From Achatina immaculata (lineage: Eukaryota; Mollusca; Gastropoda; Stylommatophora; Achatinidae), in NCBI GenBank assembly GCA_009760885.1, contig CM019719.1:24140084-24204083 (forward strand): 64,000 bases of DNA, given 5' to 3'. This document shows, in pieces, positions 47,501 through 62,500 of this stretch. The translations under genes and the position numbers were made by a program. The notes below the pieces were generated by a model. That model did no database searches and was not told the origin of the DNA. It saw nothing but the letters and a program-made list of their open reading frames with translations. Each line of letters opens with the position of its first letter. Position 1 is the first letter of the stretch.

Positions 47501-50500
47501 AACCTCCAATACAACCTGTGTAGCTGAAACAAAAGGCACAGGCTGTAATTTCAGGATGTTACAGAACACAATCTCACAGGTTATAAATAATATTAGCACA
47601 TTACAGAACAAATTTTAGCAGGTTTCATTCATTCATTGAATGATACACCAGTATACTCTGATGGACATGTTCCTTCACTTGGTACTAATCCTTAGTATTT
47701 CTAATCAGACAGATTGCCTTCCTTTTCATGTCACTCTGGTGGTTTCCTCTTTCTTTGTCCCCTTGGATTTTCCACTCTCTCTCTCTCGCTCCACTGTCTT
47801 TCATGACATGCCCAGCTCACTGTGACCGTTACTAATCTAATGTACATGTGCCCAGGTGCCCCAAACTGTGGAACATATCCTCCAGAACTGCACCAACTAT
47901 GAGACACTGAGAAATAATTACTGGCCCAGTGAAACCACTAAAGAAGATAAGCTCTACGGTTCCATACATGAATTACAAAAAACAGTGAAATTTATCCAAG
48001 AGACAGGACTGCAGGTATAGACAGACAATGCGAATGAAGAAGAAGAAGAAGAAGAAGACTGTGACTGTCTTCCCCTAATATTTTTATTTAACTTTCAATG
48101 TTCCACAGCTTCTCTGAGAGCACCTTCATTTTTCTGACCACATATATTATCTTTCCCTAAAACAACATCTCTTGCTTTCAGTATCTGTTCCATTATTCTG
48201 TTTACTGCTCAGGTCTCCAAAGCATAGACTAATACTGGCCCTGCACATGACAATGTAATAATTTTCTTACATAGTATTAAGGGCATCCATTTATATGTAT
48301 TTCTTCACATCATCACAAAAATTGGTTTTCTTTTCCTGTTGTTAAAGTTTTAGAATGCTACTAATGTAAACTTTCACTGTGCTAATTTAACAGACACAAT
48401 GAAAGACAAAGAGCGCGCATCACAAATTAAAGATGTCAGAACATGAGTCAACCACAAAGAAGATGCACAACAGTATAAAAGTGACCAGTAGAATTTTAAA
48501 CACAAGGGCAAAGTACAATAATAAAAAACTGATAGGAAATTGTTGAAAATGTTCTTGCCAAAAAAAAAAAGACCAAATTTACTAAGTTCTGTTACAGCTG
48601 AAACAGCCATAAAAAAATTCATTAAAATTTTAGATCATGCCACATACAGGACATTAAGCCAATGTAAAGACATACTGGTAGATATGATACATGACAACAA
48701 CATTCAGTTCTATTTACACATCCAGTTTCTACTAACATAGTTAAATTTTTCCATTATTGTTGAAATGTCAAAGATGGATAGTTATTTATAACCCAAGACT
48801 GAACACTACAAGTAAAAAAAAAAATTATTAAATATTTAATATCGTTTAACTTTTACTAGAATTTTGTTAGAATTTTATTCCTCTTGGTTCACCTTTAATA
48901 AAAAAAAAAAAATGAGATTCCACCATAAATAAACATCTTAGTCATAATTCTCAAAAAAAAAAAAAAAAACCAACGCAGAAATTTGACCTACACATTTGGA
49001 ATTGACATGGGAACACTTCCTGGCTTAAACCTGAACAGCAGCTTTTTCAAAGGTCCTGGTTGGCACTGAAAGAGGGAAAAAAAATTGAAAAAAAAAAAGC
49101 CACATTCAGTTAACAGTTTCATGCTAATACTGGCAAGACCAGCCATAACTGTGTCCTTATTTTGACCTCTAGGAAACTTCCAATGGTGTTTTTTGTGAGC
49201 AATGCAATGATGATGGTGTTGAAAACACCTGTGTCATGTTTGATGTGGAGTGCATTGTGGTGACTTCTTTGAAAGCACAAGGTGGACTCTAGAAACAACC
49301 TTCCCAGCATACCCTGCTTAGAAAGGAAGAGGAGATGGACATGTTCCACCTTGGAAACCACACTAAAGGAGCTTATCAATCTACTGCAGGGACCACAACA
49401 AGGTAGAATAGGGTCTTGACCAGCTTTGGTCTGATGGCTTTGATAGTTGTGCCATCAATCTAGCAGGAGGAGAAAGACATGACAATTTCTCCCTTGACTG
49501 CTAGACTAAAGGAGCATATCAGCCTCTCAGGGCTTTGATAACTGTGCTTAACATAGCTGTAATCATAGCTGGCGTAACATTGTCAAGGGCAAAAATGAAT
49601 TAAACCAATAAACTCTCAAAACACTCAACATATTGAGGTTTTTTTCTTCTTTGTTCATCCTCACAGGGCGCTGTTGCTTTGTCACAGTCTGTAGCTAGGC
49701 TGTGATTTTTGCACCTTTTGGCCCAGTACATCTGACTTTGGCATGGTGTATTTTTTAAGACATTTGCCCTTCCATTTCCCTATTCTTTCAGCCAGACTTC
49801 TGTCTGTCACTAAGGGCACCACATGGTGTCTGGCTATGATTATAAACCCTAACACAAGCAGTCAGTTATGCGCTGCTCTTTGTCCTCTCTGGTTTTCTAT
49901 TGGCTGTCAGGCATGCTATATTGTCTTTTAACGACATCTCCAAATAATTGTGACTGTCTTCTCTCAATATTTTTTACTTAGTTTCCAATATTTCACAGCT
50001 TCTCTGAGAGCACCTTCATTTCTCTGCCCACATAGGGTGTATTATCCTTCTCTAAAATAACATCTGCTGCTTCCAATTTCTGTTTCATTTATTTGTTTTG
50101 TTTTTTTTTATTGTCCAGGTCTACAAAGCACAGCTTAATAATGACTCTATACATAACAATGTAAAAATTTTCACCACTTTCTAAATTAGCTTGAGTACTG
50201 TGCGTGTCCTGTCATTCCTCTCCTTTCCACCTCATTCCACCACTATATAAGATGACACAATTTATTTATTTGTATGTTAAACAAAACTGTCTTTCCTTAA
50301 CCTGCTGTGGATTCAGATAAAGTCCTTTATTCATTAGATTAGATTCTGCACGATACTGTTTTCCCTTTATTCACTGAAAGTTTGTGTGCAAGTCACATGT
50401 GTGTTATAATGCTGACAGATTTTTCTGTCTTCCCCAGCACAATTTATTAGGTACCTAACTAACAGCAAAATGAGATATCTACATGTGAAATGAGATATCT

Positions 50501-53500
50501 ACATGTGAAATGAGATATCTACATGCGAAATGAGATGCCTGAGAAAAGCAGCAAACGCCACTAGGAGGGATAAGCTAAGAAATGATGTCACAAAACAACT
50601 GGTAGGAACTACACCGTGCCTACATACATAGAGAAATAAACAATTAAGTGGTTTAGTCAGTTAATAAGAATGACATATATACAGCCAGCTGTGAAGGCCT
50701 TTAACACTTCCCGGGCCAGACGGGAAAATCCGTTTTCCAGTTTCCTTGCGTTGTTGGCCAAAAGGCGGATATGACATTTTCGATGGTCGTCTTATTCAAA
50801 TTGTTTCTAGCTTGTAATTTAAAGTAATTTTTGGTTGTTTGTACTTTTATGGAAAAGCTAATATAATAAAATATTGTTTCCAATCTTCATAACTTTTTAA
50901 AAAATTGTATTTTCGCATTATTAGCTGTCGGGAACACGTGTTTTATGAGATTTTGTAAGTCAACATTTTTTTAAATGGTGGAGCACACTTCTCTCGATGA
51001 CAGTGCTGTTGGCGTTGAATTATGCTACAATTTGTTGTCAGACTGCCCTAGTGATGATGAAACATCACTGTTCAATGATTCTTGTAATGAAAATGATGCA
51101 CTTCAAAGTGATTCCTTAGACAGTGATCAGATAAGACCTACGATAACTAGGCACAGTGTCGCTGCATCAGATAGTGAAAGTTCTAGTGACAGTGATTGTG
51201 ATTCAGTGTCAGAATATAATGCTCCAGCAGCAGGTATTTTACATTTTTCATGTGATATAGTTGGCAGCGATTTAGGTGTGTGGAGTAACACTGATTCTAC
51301 ACTAGTTCTTGAAAAATTTCTAGGAAATCCTGGTGCTTCAGTGAATGTAAAAAAATCAGACAGCATAGAAGAAATCTGCAGTATGTTTGGGAATGATTTT
51401 TTCTAACTGTTAGCTTATCATGAAAATTTATACCGTGCACAGACCCAACATATGCACAAACCTACTGCCTTTTTGTCTGAAAATATATTGCAGACATGAA
51501 AAAATTGTTTGGATTAATCATTTTGATGGGCCAGAGTAGGATGCCACACTGGAAAGAGTACTGGACAACAGACTCTCTTCTGGAAACACCAGTATTTTCA
51601 AAAACAATGAGCAGAGCTAAATTTGAGCATCTTCTGACATTTCTACATTTCTCTGACAACCCTCAGACACTTCTAGAAACAGGCAGAATTAGCAAAATAA
51701 AATGTCTGCTGTATTATTCTTTTGCCAAGGTTTCAAAAAGTTGTATAAACCAAAACACCAACTTTCACTTGATGAAGGAATGATTCCTTGGAGAGGAAGA
51801 ATGAAATTTAGGACATATAATCCTTCAAAGTTAAAAAAGTATGGAATTCTTGTAAGTAAAAATAGAGGCTATTTACACATGGCCACAAGCCTACAACATC
51901 TGCATCAGAGGGGAGGTCACTGATGACTGGCCTACTTGCATCCTCTGTGAAAATATATTTTCAACTTTAAAGACCAGCTTGCTTCAGCTGACTAGCACGT
52001 TGTTAGCTTTTGCTCTTCCATTATCTCAGCGACATCCAAGTCTTCTGGCAAGGGCTGAGCATCAGCTACCACTTTCTGTTTACGAAGATGGTTTTGTGAC
52101 GGATATCAGTTGTGGGCTTTTGATGAGCATCATCTTGTTGAATAAAGCCAAACTAAAATAACAGAAAAACCAATATCAAATTTTATTTGACTTTCAAACA
52201 AACTGAGGACTGGCTACTTCAACACAGCTACCAAAATGCAGGCACAAATGAAACCACTTACAACTTGGCAAGTCTCATCTGTGACGCTGACATGTAAAAC
52301 AAAATCTGGGAACCAAATGCTTGCTTTACAGTTTGGGTACCCAGAACATCCTATGTAGAACCTACAAAACAGCAAAATAGTTTTATAATAACAATATTAT
52401 GCACTTGCAGCAAGAATGCACTTTATATTTATAACTCTGGTTTAAAACTGAAATGTATAACTCACAAGAGAAAAAAACATTACTTCCTGATAAAGTTAAA
52501 GAGTTTTTAAACTGAATGTGATAACAGATCATTCAATTTTAATTACATTTTCAGCTTCCAGCTTATTACAGAATCCATGGAAACTGCTTGGAATATTTTG
52601 GCAGAAGACAGTTAAGGTTATACTGCTGGGCTCAGAAACTATTATGTCTATACAACTGAGCATGTCTCTAGCTTTTGTAAAAATGAAAAAATAAATTTCA
52701 AGAAATTAAAAATTCTGCACCAGTAATCCATTCAGATTATACTGAGTAAAAAAGAAATCTTGCATACTCAGTTGAGTAAGAAACTCTTTAATCTTCCCAT
52801 TTTAAGAAAAATACCAGGTGAACCAACGAAACTGGCAATTTTTAAACCAATAATAGTTTTCAAAAACTGCATGTCACCCATTCACCCTGTATATAAAATA
52901 AAAACCAGACATGTATGTCAACAACTCATTACCAGTGAATTAACAATTTTATGAATCAGTGAGAACTTTGGCATAAAAATGCTTCTACAGTGCATAATCT
53001 GAGAACCACCTCTACAGGAGAATCAAATGATTAAAAAGCTGAATCTGACCCTTTCCCATCCTTCTTTGTTCTCAGAGTCATGGGACTTTCACACCTGGGA
53101 CACATCATGACCACAGATGGCAAGCTCCGTGAAGTGTCTGGAAGTGCAAATAATAAAGCCTATCACAGCATGATGTGACTGCACAAAAGTATGTAAAATC
53201 TGCATGAGAAAGTCATTCAACAAAACAAAACAAAAAAATCAGTTTTCTTGTCACTGAAGATGAAAAGCAAAAAAATGTACTTTTTGACCATTTATTTGTA
53301 AAATGCTTTAACCTAAGGAAGTGCTGGCAAGACTGACAAATGAATGCAGTTTGCAATGTTGCTATCAAACTTAACAAAGAGTTACAACTGTAAGAATTTT
53401 GGGGATTTTTTAAGTCATTTTTATTGTACTTAATTTTAAATGAAATTAATCACGAATAATTTAACTCATGTCTATCACCACATGAAAAAAAAGTTAATGT

Positions 53501-56500
53501 AAAATTATAAATTCCAAACAACAAACCAGAATTACAGAATTGTGCATGGAGGAACGCTCACAAAAGTTTTAAAGTGGAAACAGGCTTGTGGCAGGGATGT
53601 TTGCTATCACCTTTCCTACTTCTTCTAGCAATTGATTGGATCATGAAAACTACTACACAAAGGAAAAGGAATGGGATACAATGGACATTGTGGAACCAGT
53701 TGGAAGTTCTTAACTTTGCAGATGATATGGCACTTTTGTACAGAGCCACACACAAAAGCAAGAGAAACTTTAGATCTTAGGCAATAATTCAGCTAAACTA
53801 GGACTATATATTAACAGACAAAAAACAAAGAGAATGAAAAGTAATGGTGCAAGCAACAGCCTCATGGTAATTGAGGGAGTGCCAACTGAAGTAGAGTATT
53901 TCACATATTTAGGCAGCATAGTTGATAAATATGGAGGAACAGAAAAGCTACAATAACCAAGGCCAGGACAGCATTTATCCAACTTAACAAAATATAGTCA
54001 TCTAAGAACATCAAAACAAGAACCAAACTTAGGCTTTTCAATACAAACGTAAAGACTGTCCTACTATATGGTTAAGAGACATGGGTTATGACGAAGACAA
54101 TACAACAGAGAATACAAACATTCATAAACTACTGCTTGAGAAGGATTTTAAACATTAAATGGGAGGACAAGATCAGGAACGAGGAAGTCTGGGAAAGGGC
54201 AGGACAAGAACCTATGCACCTACAAATCATGTCTAGGAAGTGGAGGTGGACTGGCCACACTCTGAGGAAACCCAACACCAGCATAGCAAGACAGGCACTG
54301 ACATGGAATCCTCAAGGAAATAGAAAATGAAGTAAGACCTAGACTTACTTGGAGAAGAGAAATTATGACAGTGCTCAGAGACAAGGGATACACATGGAAG
54401 GAAGCAGAGAATAATTCCAAGAACAGGGATTACTGGAGAGCCTTTATACATGGACTATGCTCTCAAGGGAGCAAATGGTGGTGATGATGATGATAAAACA
54501 ACAAAACAAACTATACAGATGACTGCCATTTTATTTTTCATTTTTACAAAGACACATGGCTGACTGTAGACAAAGAGTTATGCATAAAATGAATTGTTTC
54601 TTTTGTATGTGCTTATTTAATAATAAACTGTATCTGTAAAGAGAGCTACTTTTACAAGATAACTTTGATCCAAGCATAGCACACAAAAAATGGTTAAAGG
54701 CAGTGGTCTTAATCTTTTCTTGGCCAAGGACCCCCTTTCTGGGCTGCATTAAAAAATAAAGCAGTAAACAGACATCAGATGATGCTGAGATTTTTTTCAA
54801 CTGAACTAGTTTATTTACTGGTCCATGGATCCTCTGGGGGTTCATGAACCCCCAAGTTAAGAACCACTGCTCTAAGAAATCTGTAAAAGATAATAACAGA
54901 AAAAAAAAAAATTAATATCCATATCTACAGATGACAAAATTCTATTAGGATTCATTCATTTCCTTTACTGTATTAACAAAACTCATGCATTCTATCAATG
55001 AATAGTATACAATGATGTTAAAACCTCAACTTCTGTAACCTACCATCATTCCCAGGAAGAGGCTGGGCTTCACCAAGATACTGTGACAAAGCTTCATCAA
55101 GTTTCTGAGCCTGTGAGTTCACAGAAAAATATTCATTAACTAAGAGTTTAAATTTATTCTCAAAGGCAGCATAAAAAAAATGATGCCAGTCCGAGATCTT
55201 GTGAAAGCAACCTCTAACGAAACAATTTTTTAAAATGTGGATAATTTACCTGTCGACAAGCCTCAATGAAAACCTCTTTGTACTTTTGTATCTGGACTCT
55301 CAGTACCTCTGAAATTATCACAAAAATATAAATTACTCTGCATGTTTCCACCGAGTTCAACAATGACAATCACCTGCCATAAATCTACAAAAGTGAAGAA
55401 TTCTTCAAGAGTTTGGCAACAGCAAAAGAATGTATGTTAAGAAGCAATGAACAAGCAAACCATATCATCACTGCATATAGCAGGTGGACAAGCTGCTAAC
55501 CCAATGTTTTGTCACTGTTATGGAGCCCTTTGGAAAACCTAGTAAACAGATGAGTGTCCATGTGGCAGAACATATCCTTCAAGAGTGCCCAAACCATGTG
55601 GACCTAACATGTGAGACATGGCCAGAGGACACAAGCTTGGGGCAAAAGCTTTGGAGCTCCTATCAGGATCTGGAGAGGACTGCGAGATTTGCCATGTCGA
55701 CAGGGATCAGGATCTGATGTGACCAACAACCTCAAATGCAGAAGAAGGAGGGAAACCTAGCATCACAGAGAAACTCCTATTGCTCTTGGGATATAAAAAA
55801 AAAAAAGCATGACATCTGCCACATACATGCCTCAAATCTTCAGAGCTATGGAGCAGAAGCTTAGTCCTGATGATCTTCATACATGTGACACAAAAAGACT
55901 ATGACTGGACACAAAAAACTAATCACTTAAACTCAAAACTACTGAACAGAAAAGAAAGGAATCTACTATCTGGGCAACTATGGACTTATCTTCTGCCAGT
56001 TCTTTGAATTTTTTGTGTGAACTTATGATTCTTTTGATGGTGTTGTTAGCTTTACTTGATCCTTCAAGAAATTTATTCATGAACTCTTAATGGTGTTGTT
56101 AGCTTAACTTCTTCTTTTTCTTCATATGCACACTGGCGATGATGCGTGGTACCCTGATTTTTGTGATGCAGCTTTTGGCTGGGTACCTCCGACTTCAGCA
56201 CCTTTCCTTGCTAGGGCAGACTGTGGTCTTGCTCAGACTGCCATGAAAACAGTGGTGTAGGCTGGCCTGGCCAAATCTTCGTTTTCCAGCCTCTGGTGGC
56301 TGTACTCAAGCCCCTTCTCCATGTCAGATCCAGCATGCAATGCTGGCTGGCCAGACGGTTTTGAGACAGTTCCACAGAGACACTCTGACTCTGGAATGAG
56401 GAATCTGATGAGCGCCTCAACAATATCCATTCCCCGCCACCTATAGTCTGATGGCTCTGTTTTGTTTATATCATTCTGACAGTCATTGTTGTAAAGACCC

Positions 56501-59500
56501 GTAGGCTTGTCATGTCCTGGATTCATTGGTTCCACATCAGATTTTCCTCATCCCTGCCAGTAATCTCCATGTCCCCATCCATCCACCAACCTGACATTAC
56601 ATTTTACAAAAATAACAATTACAATTAGTGTTGATGGCTCCAGGTTTCTGGGCTACAGAAGTAGGTCAGAGTTTTTAAGCAAACAGATCCATGTTTCCTG
56701 TCTCACAAAGACTATGTTAAGATAAGTGTGTTCTTAACACAGTTGTTCCCAGAGGATTAGCTGTACCTGATCCTTAAAGAAATCTATTTTGAGATCTTTC
56801 AATTTTCTAAAGCATATATGGTTCAAGAATGAAAATAAACCAAGCAAGGGAACATTAAAATGCAGGCAAAGCAAGCAAACATGAGAGAAAGGAACAGCAG
56901 AAAGTCAAATCTCATGCTACAGTAGGATAAGCAACTAATTAGTTACATGCAGCATACAAATCATTTGGTCATGAAGCCTGCCACTGTTTCAAGATTACAC
57001 CATAATCCATCTTACAAAACCTATTTGTTCCCCAATTTAGTTGATGTTTTAACTCTTTCCGTGCCACAGGAAGAAACGCAGACATTCAGATGGGTGCCAG
57101 CTTAAAAGCGCTGGTCTTGATATGTATAGTTGTAAAATTGAAATAACAAAGTATTTCCATGATCTTCTTTTTCTTCGTTCGCACTGTCTGTCTATATCTG
57201 CAGTCCTGTCTCTTGGACAAATTTCACTGTTTTTTTGTAATTCATGTATGGAACCATAGAGCTTATCTTTATTTCCATGATAAAAGTATATGTATTGTGC
57301 ATCAAAATAGCTGTAAATGTAAGAATGAAGAGTTTTTTAGGAAAAAAAGAAATAGTGTGATGATTTTAGCTGATAACTATTACCATCGAGTAGGTCTAGA
57401 TCTACCATCGGCGATGTCTACATCGACCTGTAGCTTCATCCAATCTTGTCGGGTGATAGTATGTAGCAAATTCAGTACAATAATGTCTGAAATAACCTTC
57501 TAACTACATCAGTCTGTTTTATAGGTCAAAATCTACTTGGGGCACATTCACAAACAGTGGTCTAGTCATAAGGCTTGTCCATATGCCTCAGAAATCACAC
57601 AAAATATTGAAATTTCTCCAAAGAAAGACCCATTTTCACACAGTTGTTAGGCATGCTTCAGATGGAACTATGAAAGTTCACTGCAATTGTGCAAATAAAC
57701 GTGTACAATTAAAAAATTACACCGTTTTTTTAGACGCGAAACAAGTGGTAAAATTTTACCAAACAGCATGGAAAGAGTTAATTAAAAAATACTTTTAAAT
57801 AATTTATAGGGTATTAATGATACAACATTATAAAAGACACAAACATTTTTGCATTTCATATAAACTCCTGTCAGATTCAAATAATAATATTTGGAAATGA
57901 ATTAAATATGAAAATAGGTCTAAATTACTTCTGTGTAAAAGTATAAAAATCATTATATCACAAAGCATCAAAATGTTTATCTTGTGTCAACTATACTAAA
58001 ATTAAAAGCCTACCTTCTTTGCTCTTCCTTCCTTCACAAATCCTAAACAAGAAAACAAGTCTGAATTATTAATCAGGCATGAATCAACATTTGTGGTTTA
58101 AGAAAAAGATTTCATGAAAATATACCATCGCAATATCATTGTTCCTCATTGCACTCAGAGCTACATAAGGTGGAGATCAATTTTCTCCACTAGAAATGGA
58201 CCTGAGGGATCTCTTTCTATTTCTTATCTTTTTGTTTCTGCATACTCTGAGGCTGTCTGAAAAATTCACTTCCATGAGCTTGTAAACCCACTCCATCTAA
58301 TTTTTTTTGTTGTTGTTGTCCCTATGGAGCCAAGTCATAACCGGTCTTGGTTACCCACTCTGTTTCACAATCTGTTCACAAATTTAAACAACAAAAACTC
58401 AACAAATAATATCAACATTTGTTCACATTACTAAGTAAATCACTGTGATGACAGAATGATAACTGAATAAATTTCTAAGAAAATTATCACATAAATACTT
58501 TCCGTAATCATATTCATCCAAACAACAATACACAACCTCATATGAGTATACCATGATGCAATGAATCAATCTATATAATTTCTTTCATCTGTTTTTTATT
58601 TACACTGAAATTTTTAGTATACAAGCACATCAACCTAAAGACTGCTAGCATGTGTTTGTGGACCTACAATTTCAAGTCAGCCTCCAGTTCAGCACGTAAG
58701 TGAGGCTTGGACATTTCATACCCCATACTATCATAACCTGTTAGTGAGAGAAAGAAGCCCATCAAAAATGTGAACTGATTGGAATAAGGAAAAAAAAAAA
58801 AAAAAAAAGCACAGTCAAATCATGCCATAAGGGCACTCAGCTATATGATGTTAGCAGTCATGTTCTTCTTGACCTGATGCCACATTTGAGGTCAGCATCA
58901 TGCCTGGCTGTCCTTTATTTCCCAGCTCCAGAAAGGGGCAAAGTACTCAATTCTACAGCCAGGGTGATTGAGACATCTTTGCCTGGACTTGAACCACTAA
59001 ACTCTGCATCAGAGGCAAGTGCACTTACTACTACACTCTAGGATAAATAACAAAGTCATAATTTTGTAGCCAGAAACTCCACATACTTATACCTTAGGCT
59101 GAATGATACATCTCACAACAAATTCATTTCTAAGTAAGAAAAAAAAAATGTTTGTTTTCAATTATTCCAAATAATTTTACTGAAATAAAAGATTCAAAGT
59201 TCCTTTGAATGGCAAATAATTTTCTCAATAAAAGACATAACTTCAAAATTTTTTTTTTAAGACATGTTTATGCAAAAATGTTCATTAATAGAACTACTAG
59301 TGCTATACTACTGTGCAATAAAGCTCTGTCAATGAACACAAAAAAAGAGAATTACTCAGTGTTACATCCAACCTGTATTATTATACAGACGCAAAACAAG
59401 GACGTTAACAAAGAGCACTCAAAATCTAACGGAAACAGTGGAGATGTGGTTCAGGTGAAAAATGATGAGAATACCATGGACAGCCAAGAAAACAAATGAG

Positions 59501-62500
59501 GAGGTTCTAACGGAGGCTGGGCAAAAGAGAGAAATTATTTCAAAATCCAGAACATGAGTTCAGATTTGTAGGACATATTTTAAGAAGAGGGAAACTGGAA
59601 CACCTAGTGACAACAGGAAAACTGGAGGGAAAAGGGGGCAGAGGAAGACAAAAAAACAAGATACCTATCAGATTAAAAGAATGGCATAGAGCATGGTTCA
59701 AAACACATCTTATAGAAAGACCAAAGGATAGACAGTTATAGAAATCAATGACGATCAATGCTTGACTGGCATGACAAGAGAGAGTGCTATACTGAAACAC
59801 ATTACAACTGAAAAAGACCTTACTTAATCCACAAACGGGCACAAGGGGGAAAAAGTGAAAACCTCATAAACCAGGGGTCAGAGAAGCCCAAGTAAACCAC
59901 TGATGCATGAAACCAGTAGTCATAGTGAGGATGCAAAAAAAAAAACAAAACATTAAAATGAATATGGGAACAAATGAATATAGCTCGATGCCGAAGAGAG
60001 AATGAGCACGCTGAACTATGATGAAAAACTGATTACCATTTGAATAAGAAAAATGAAAATGTTATAATATCATTTCACCTTCAACAAGACCCATGCCTAG
60101 ATGTCCTGGCACAAATCTCCCATCAGGCCTTAGCCCCACATACATGCGAGTCTTGACTTTCTCGATGTGGTCTGCATGGGTAGCATCTGTGCCTGTAGTG
60201 TGCAAACATGAGAATTCTAGCTCATTACTTCTTCATCAACACTTTAAATCTAGTATGCCTTTCTTTACTTCAGAAAAAAAAAAACTAGGAAATAGAATCA
60301 AAGATTTCTGAAAGTCTCCCTGTTTAGATTTTTTTTTCCCCCCCAGTAACCCTCTTTTTAATGTCTTTACCAAAAGAGGAGCACAGATAAAGCATTCTTG
60401 TGGCTGGATCACTGTAATGGTAAGCATATAGAGTATTTTAGATCAATAAAGTAGCTGTTGTTTGTTTTTTAAAAAAAAATGTGATAAAATTTACTTGCAT
60501 ATGGAAACTTACTAACCATCCAGTTTTTTTTTTTGTTTTAAAATATGGAGCATAGAATTATTGTGATAAAAGACTGGTCAGTCTAATGACACTGAATACA
60601 GAATTACTGTGATGATAAAGACTAGGGTGTATAATTATTTACATTCCACCACTGAAGGCTATAGTGTAATACACATAACTCACCAATTCCATGTTTTTCC
60701 ATCAGAGCAATGAGATCTGCTTCTGTCAGCAAAGGTGGGGCACTTGTTTCACCAGCAACAATCTATAAATGGGGAATGATTTATTTTGCACTACTCTAAC
60801 TATAATAACACTTCATTATACATGGCAAACAACTATGCAAGCCCTATGTGACATTTAATGGCACGGGAAGGACATAAGATATGATATGTATATAGTAATG
60901 TGTGTATGTGTATATATATATATATATATATTTTTTTTTTTTTGTAACATCTCCCTTAGTTAGACATGTTATCTTCACTTACTGACAGTCCATTTTATTT
61001 CTCACAGCATCTTTGCTATTTCTCCCCTTCTACTTCATTCAAGAACTAGTTCATGCTAAATCTACAGCCTGGCTTCCAGAATGAGGCCCATTGTTTTTTT
61101 CCAGACTTTTTTTTTCTTCAAATCTATAGTTTTTACCTCAGCATCTAGAATCTATGGGCATATCTATTTGTCTCAGAATTTCTCATCTCCAACATCACTC
61201 ACCTTCAACATTTCTCACTCAGTTATTTCTCATTCTCACTGCTACTCACTTCTGTGTTAATCTTGCCTGTATAAAAAAAAAATTTTTTTTAGAAAATCAA
61301 ATACATACTTCAATGGAATTTGGCTCAAACTGATCACCTTGTCTGTACAGTGGTATTTCCTGCATGCAGAAATAATACAGAGAAACATGGTTTATAAAGA
61401 TCTACATGCACTTTCTCAGTTTGTTAAGTAACTGCATAAATTCCGAGTTGTGAAAAGACTTGAATAACAAAATATACACCTGCTAAGTAGGTTCTCTGTG
61501 CATCAAGGGGATTAAGCAAGCTGTGTCCATCATGCATTTTGGAAGAGACACATCATTCTGTATTACAGAAATCATAATAATGGTACTTTTCATCATAGAA
61601 GAGCACCTAAGTGGTGGTGGTGGAATGGTTGATGCACTTGTCTCTAATAGCAAAGGTCTGGGGTTTGAATTCAGCTGGAGGTGACTTGCTGAGCTTCATT
61701 CTGCTGAACAGCTGCTTCTTTATCAATACTGTGTTTGTAAATGTGGTCAAATGTTATAGCCAGGAGTGTTCTTGTTGCTAGATCTAGTTCTTTGTTATTA
61801 ATGCCTTGATTGCCTAGAATGCTGACTACATGCAATAAACATGAAGTTATTTAACATATTTTTAAAAATTGTAACAATGTCAAAAATAACATTTCATAAG
61901 AATAAATAACTGACCTTTGCGTTCCATTTCTCGTAAGGATAAACTTCAAGGTAATTCCTGGCCAAGATCATCAGACCCTGACTTGAAAACTGTCCAAAAA
62001 AAAAAACAAACTAAAATAAATCTGTGCTCAGTTCCAAAAAAAGACAAGAAAATAATTTGCACATACACTGAGTTACTGCTGTAAAACTGTGGAATATGGT
62101 TTGCAGGTACACATGGCAGGAACGAACTTTGTTTCTTAATAGTGCAAAAATACATCTCAGCAAAGAAGCCTTTATCAAACAAGGAAGGATGGACTGACGC
62201 CACAAGTGAGGAAAGACAAATGAAAAAAAAATTTTTTTTAAATAACAGACTGTAATAACAGTCTAAACTAAATATTTCAGCGTTTTCTAATAAGCAAGGA
62301 ACTTATCATGAGTAATGCCTGTGGTTAGTCAATGGCAGGATGTGCCAGATGGTATGCAATAACTACATCCTGCAGCTACCATCTGTCACATACCATCGTG
62401 AACCATTTCATACACCATTATAAGAACATGTGTTTTTGTGAGTATATATGCCACTGTGTGTGTGCGCGCGCAGGCTATCTTGTTAGATTAATTACCTCTC

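Noticed and set aside
53050..53137. Plus-strand LINE-like peptide ([15 protein letters not shown]) suggesting a reverse transcriptase fragment
   Set aside because: The minus strand here is a TOP3A exon encoding [14 protein letters not shown] with correct splice sites and phases 1 and 2. The plus-strand reading is a shadow.
58960..59043. tRNA gene
   Set aside because: It has A- and B-box-like elements but no credible cloverleaf, and it continues into a repeated body found elsewhere, so it is a SINE.
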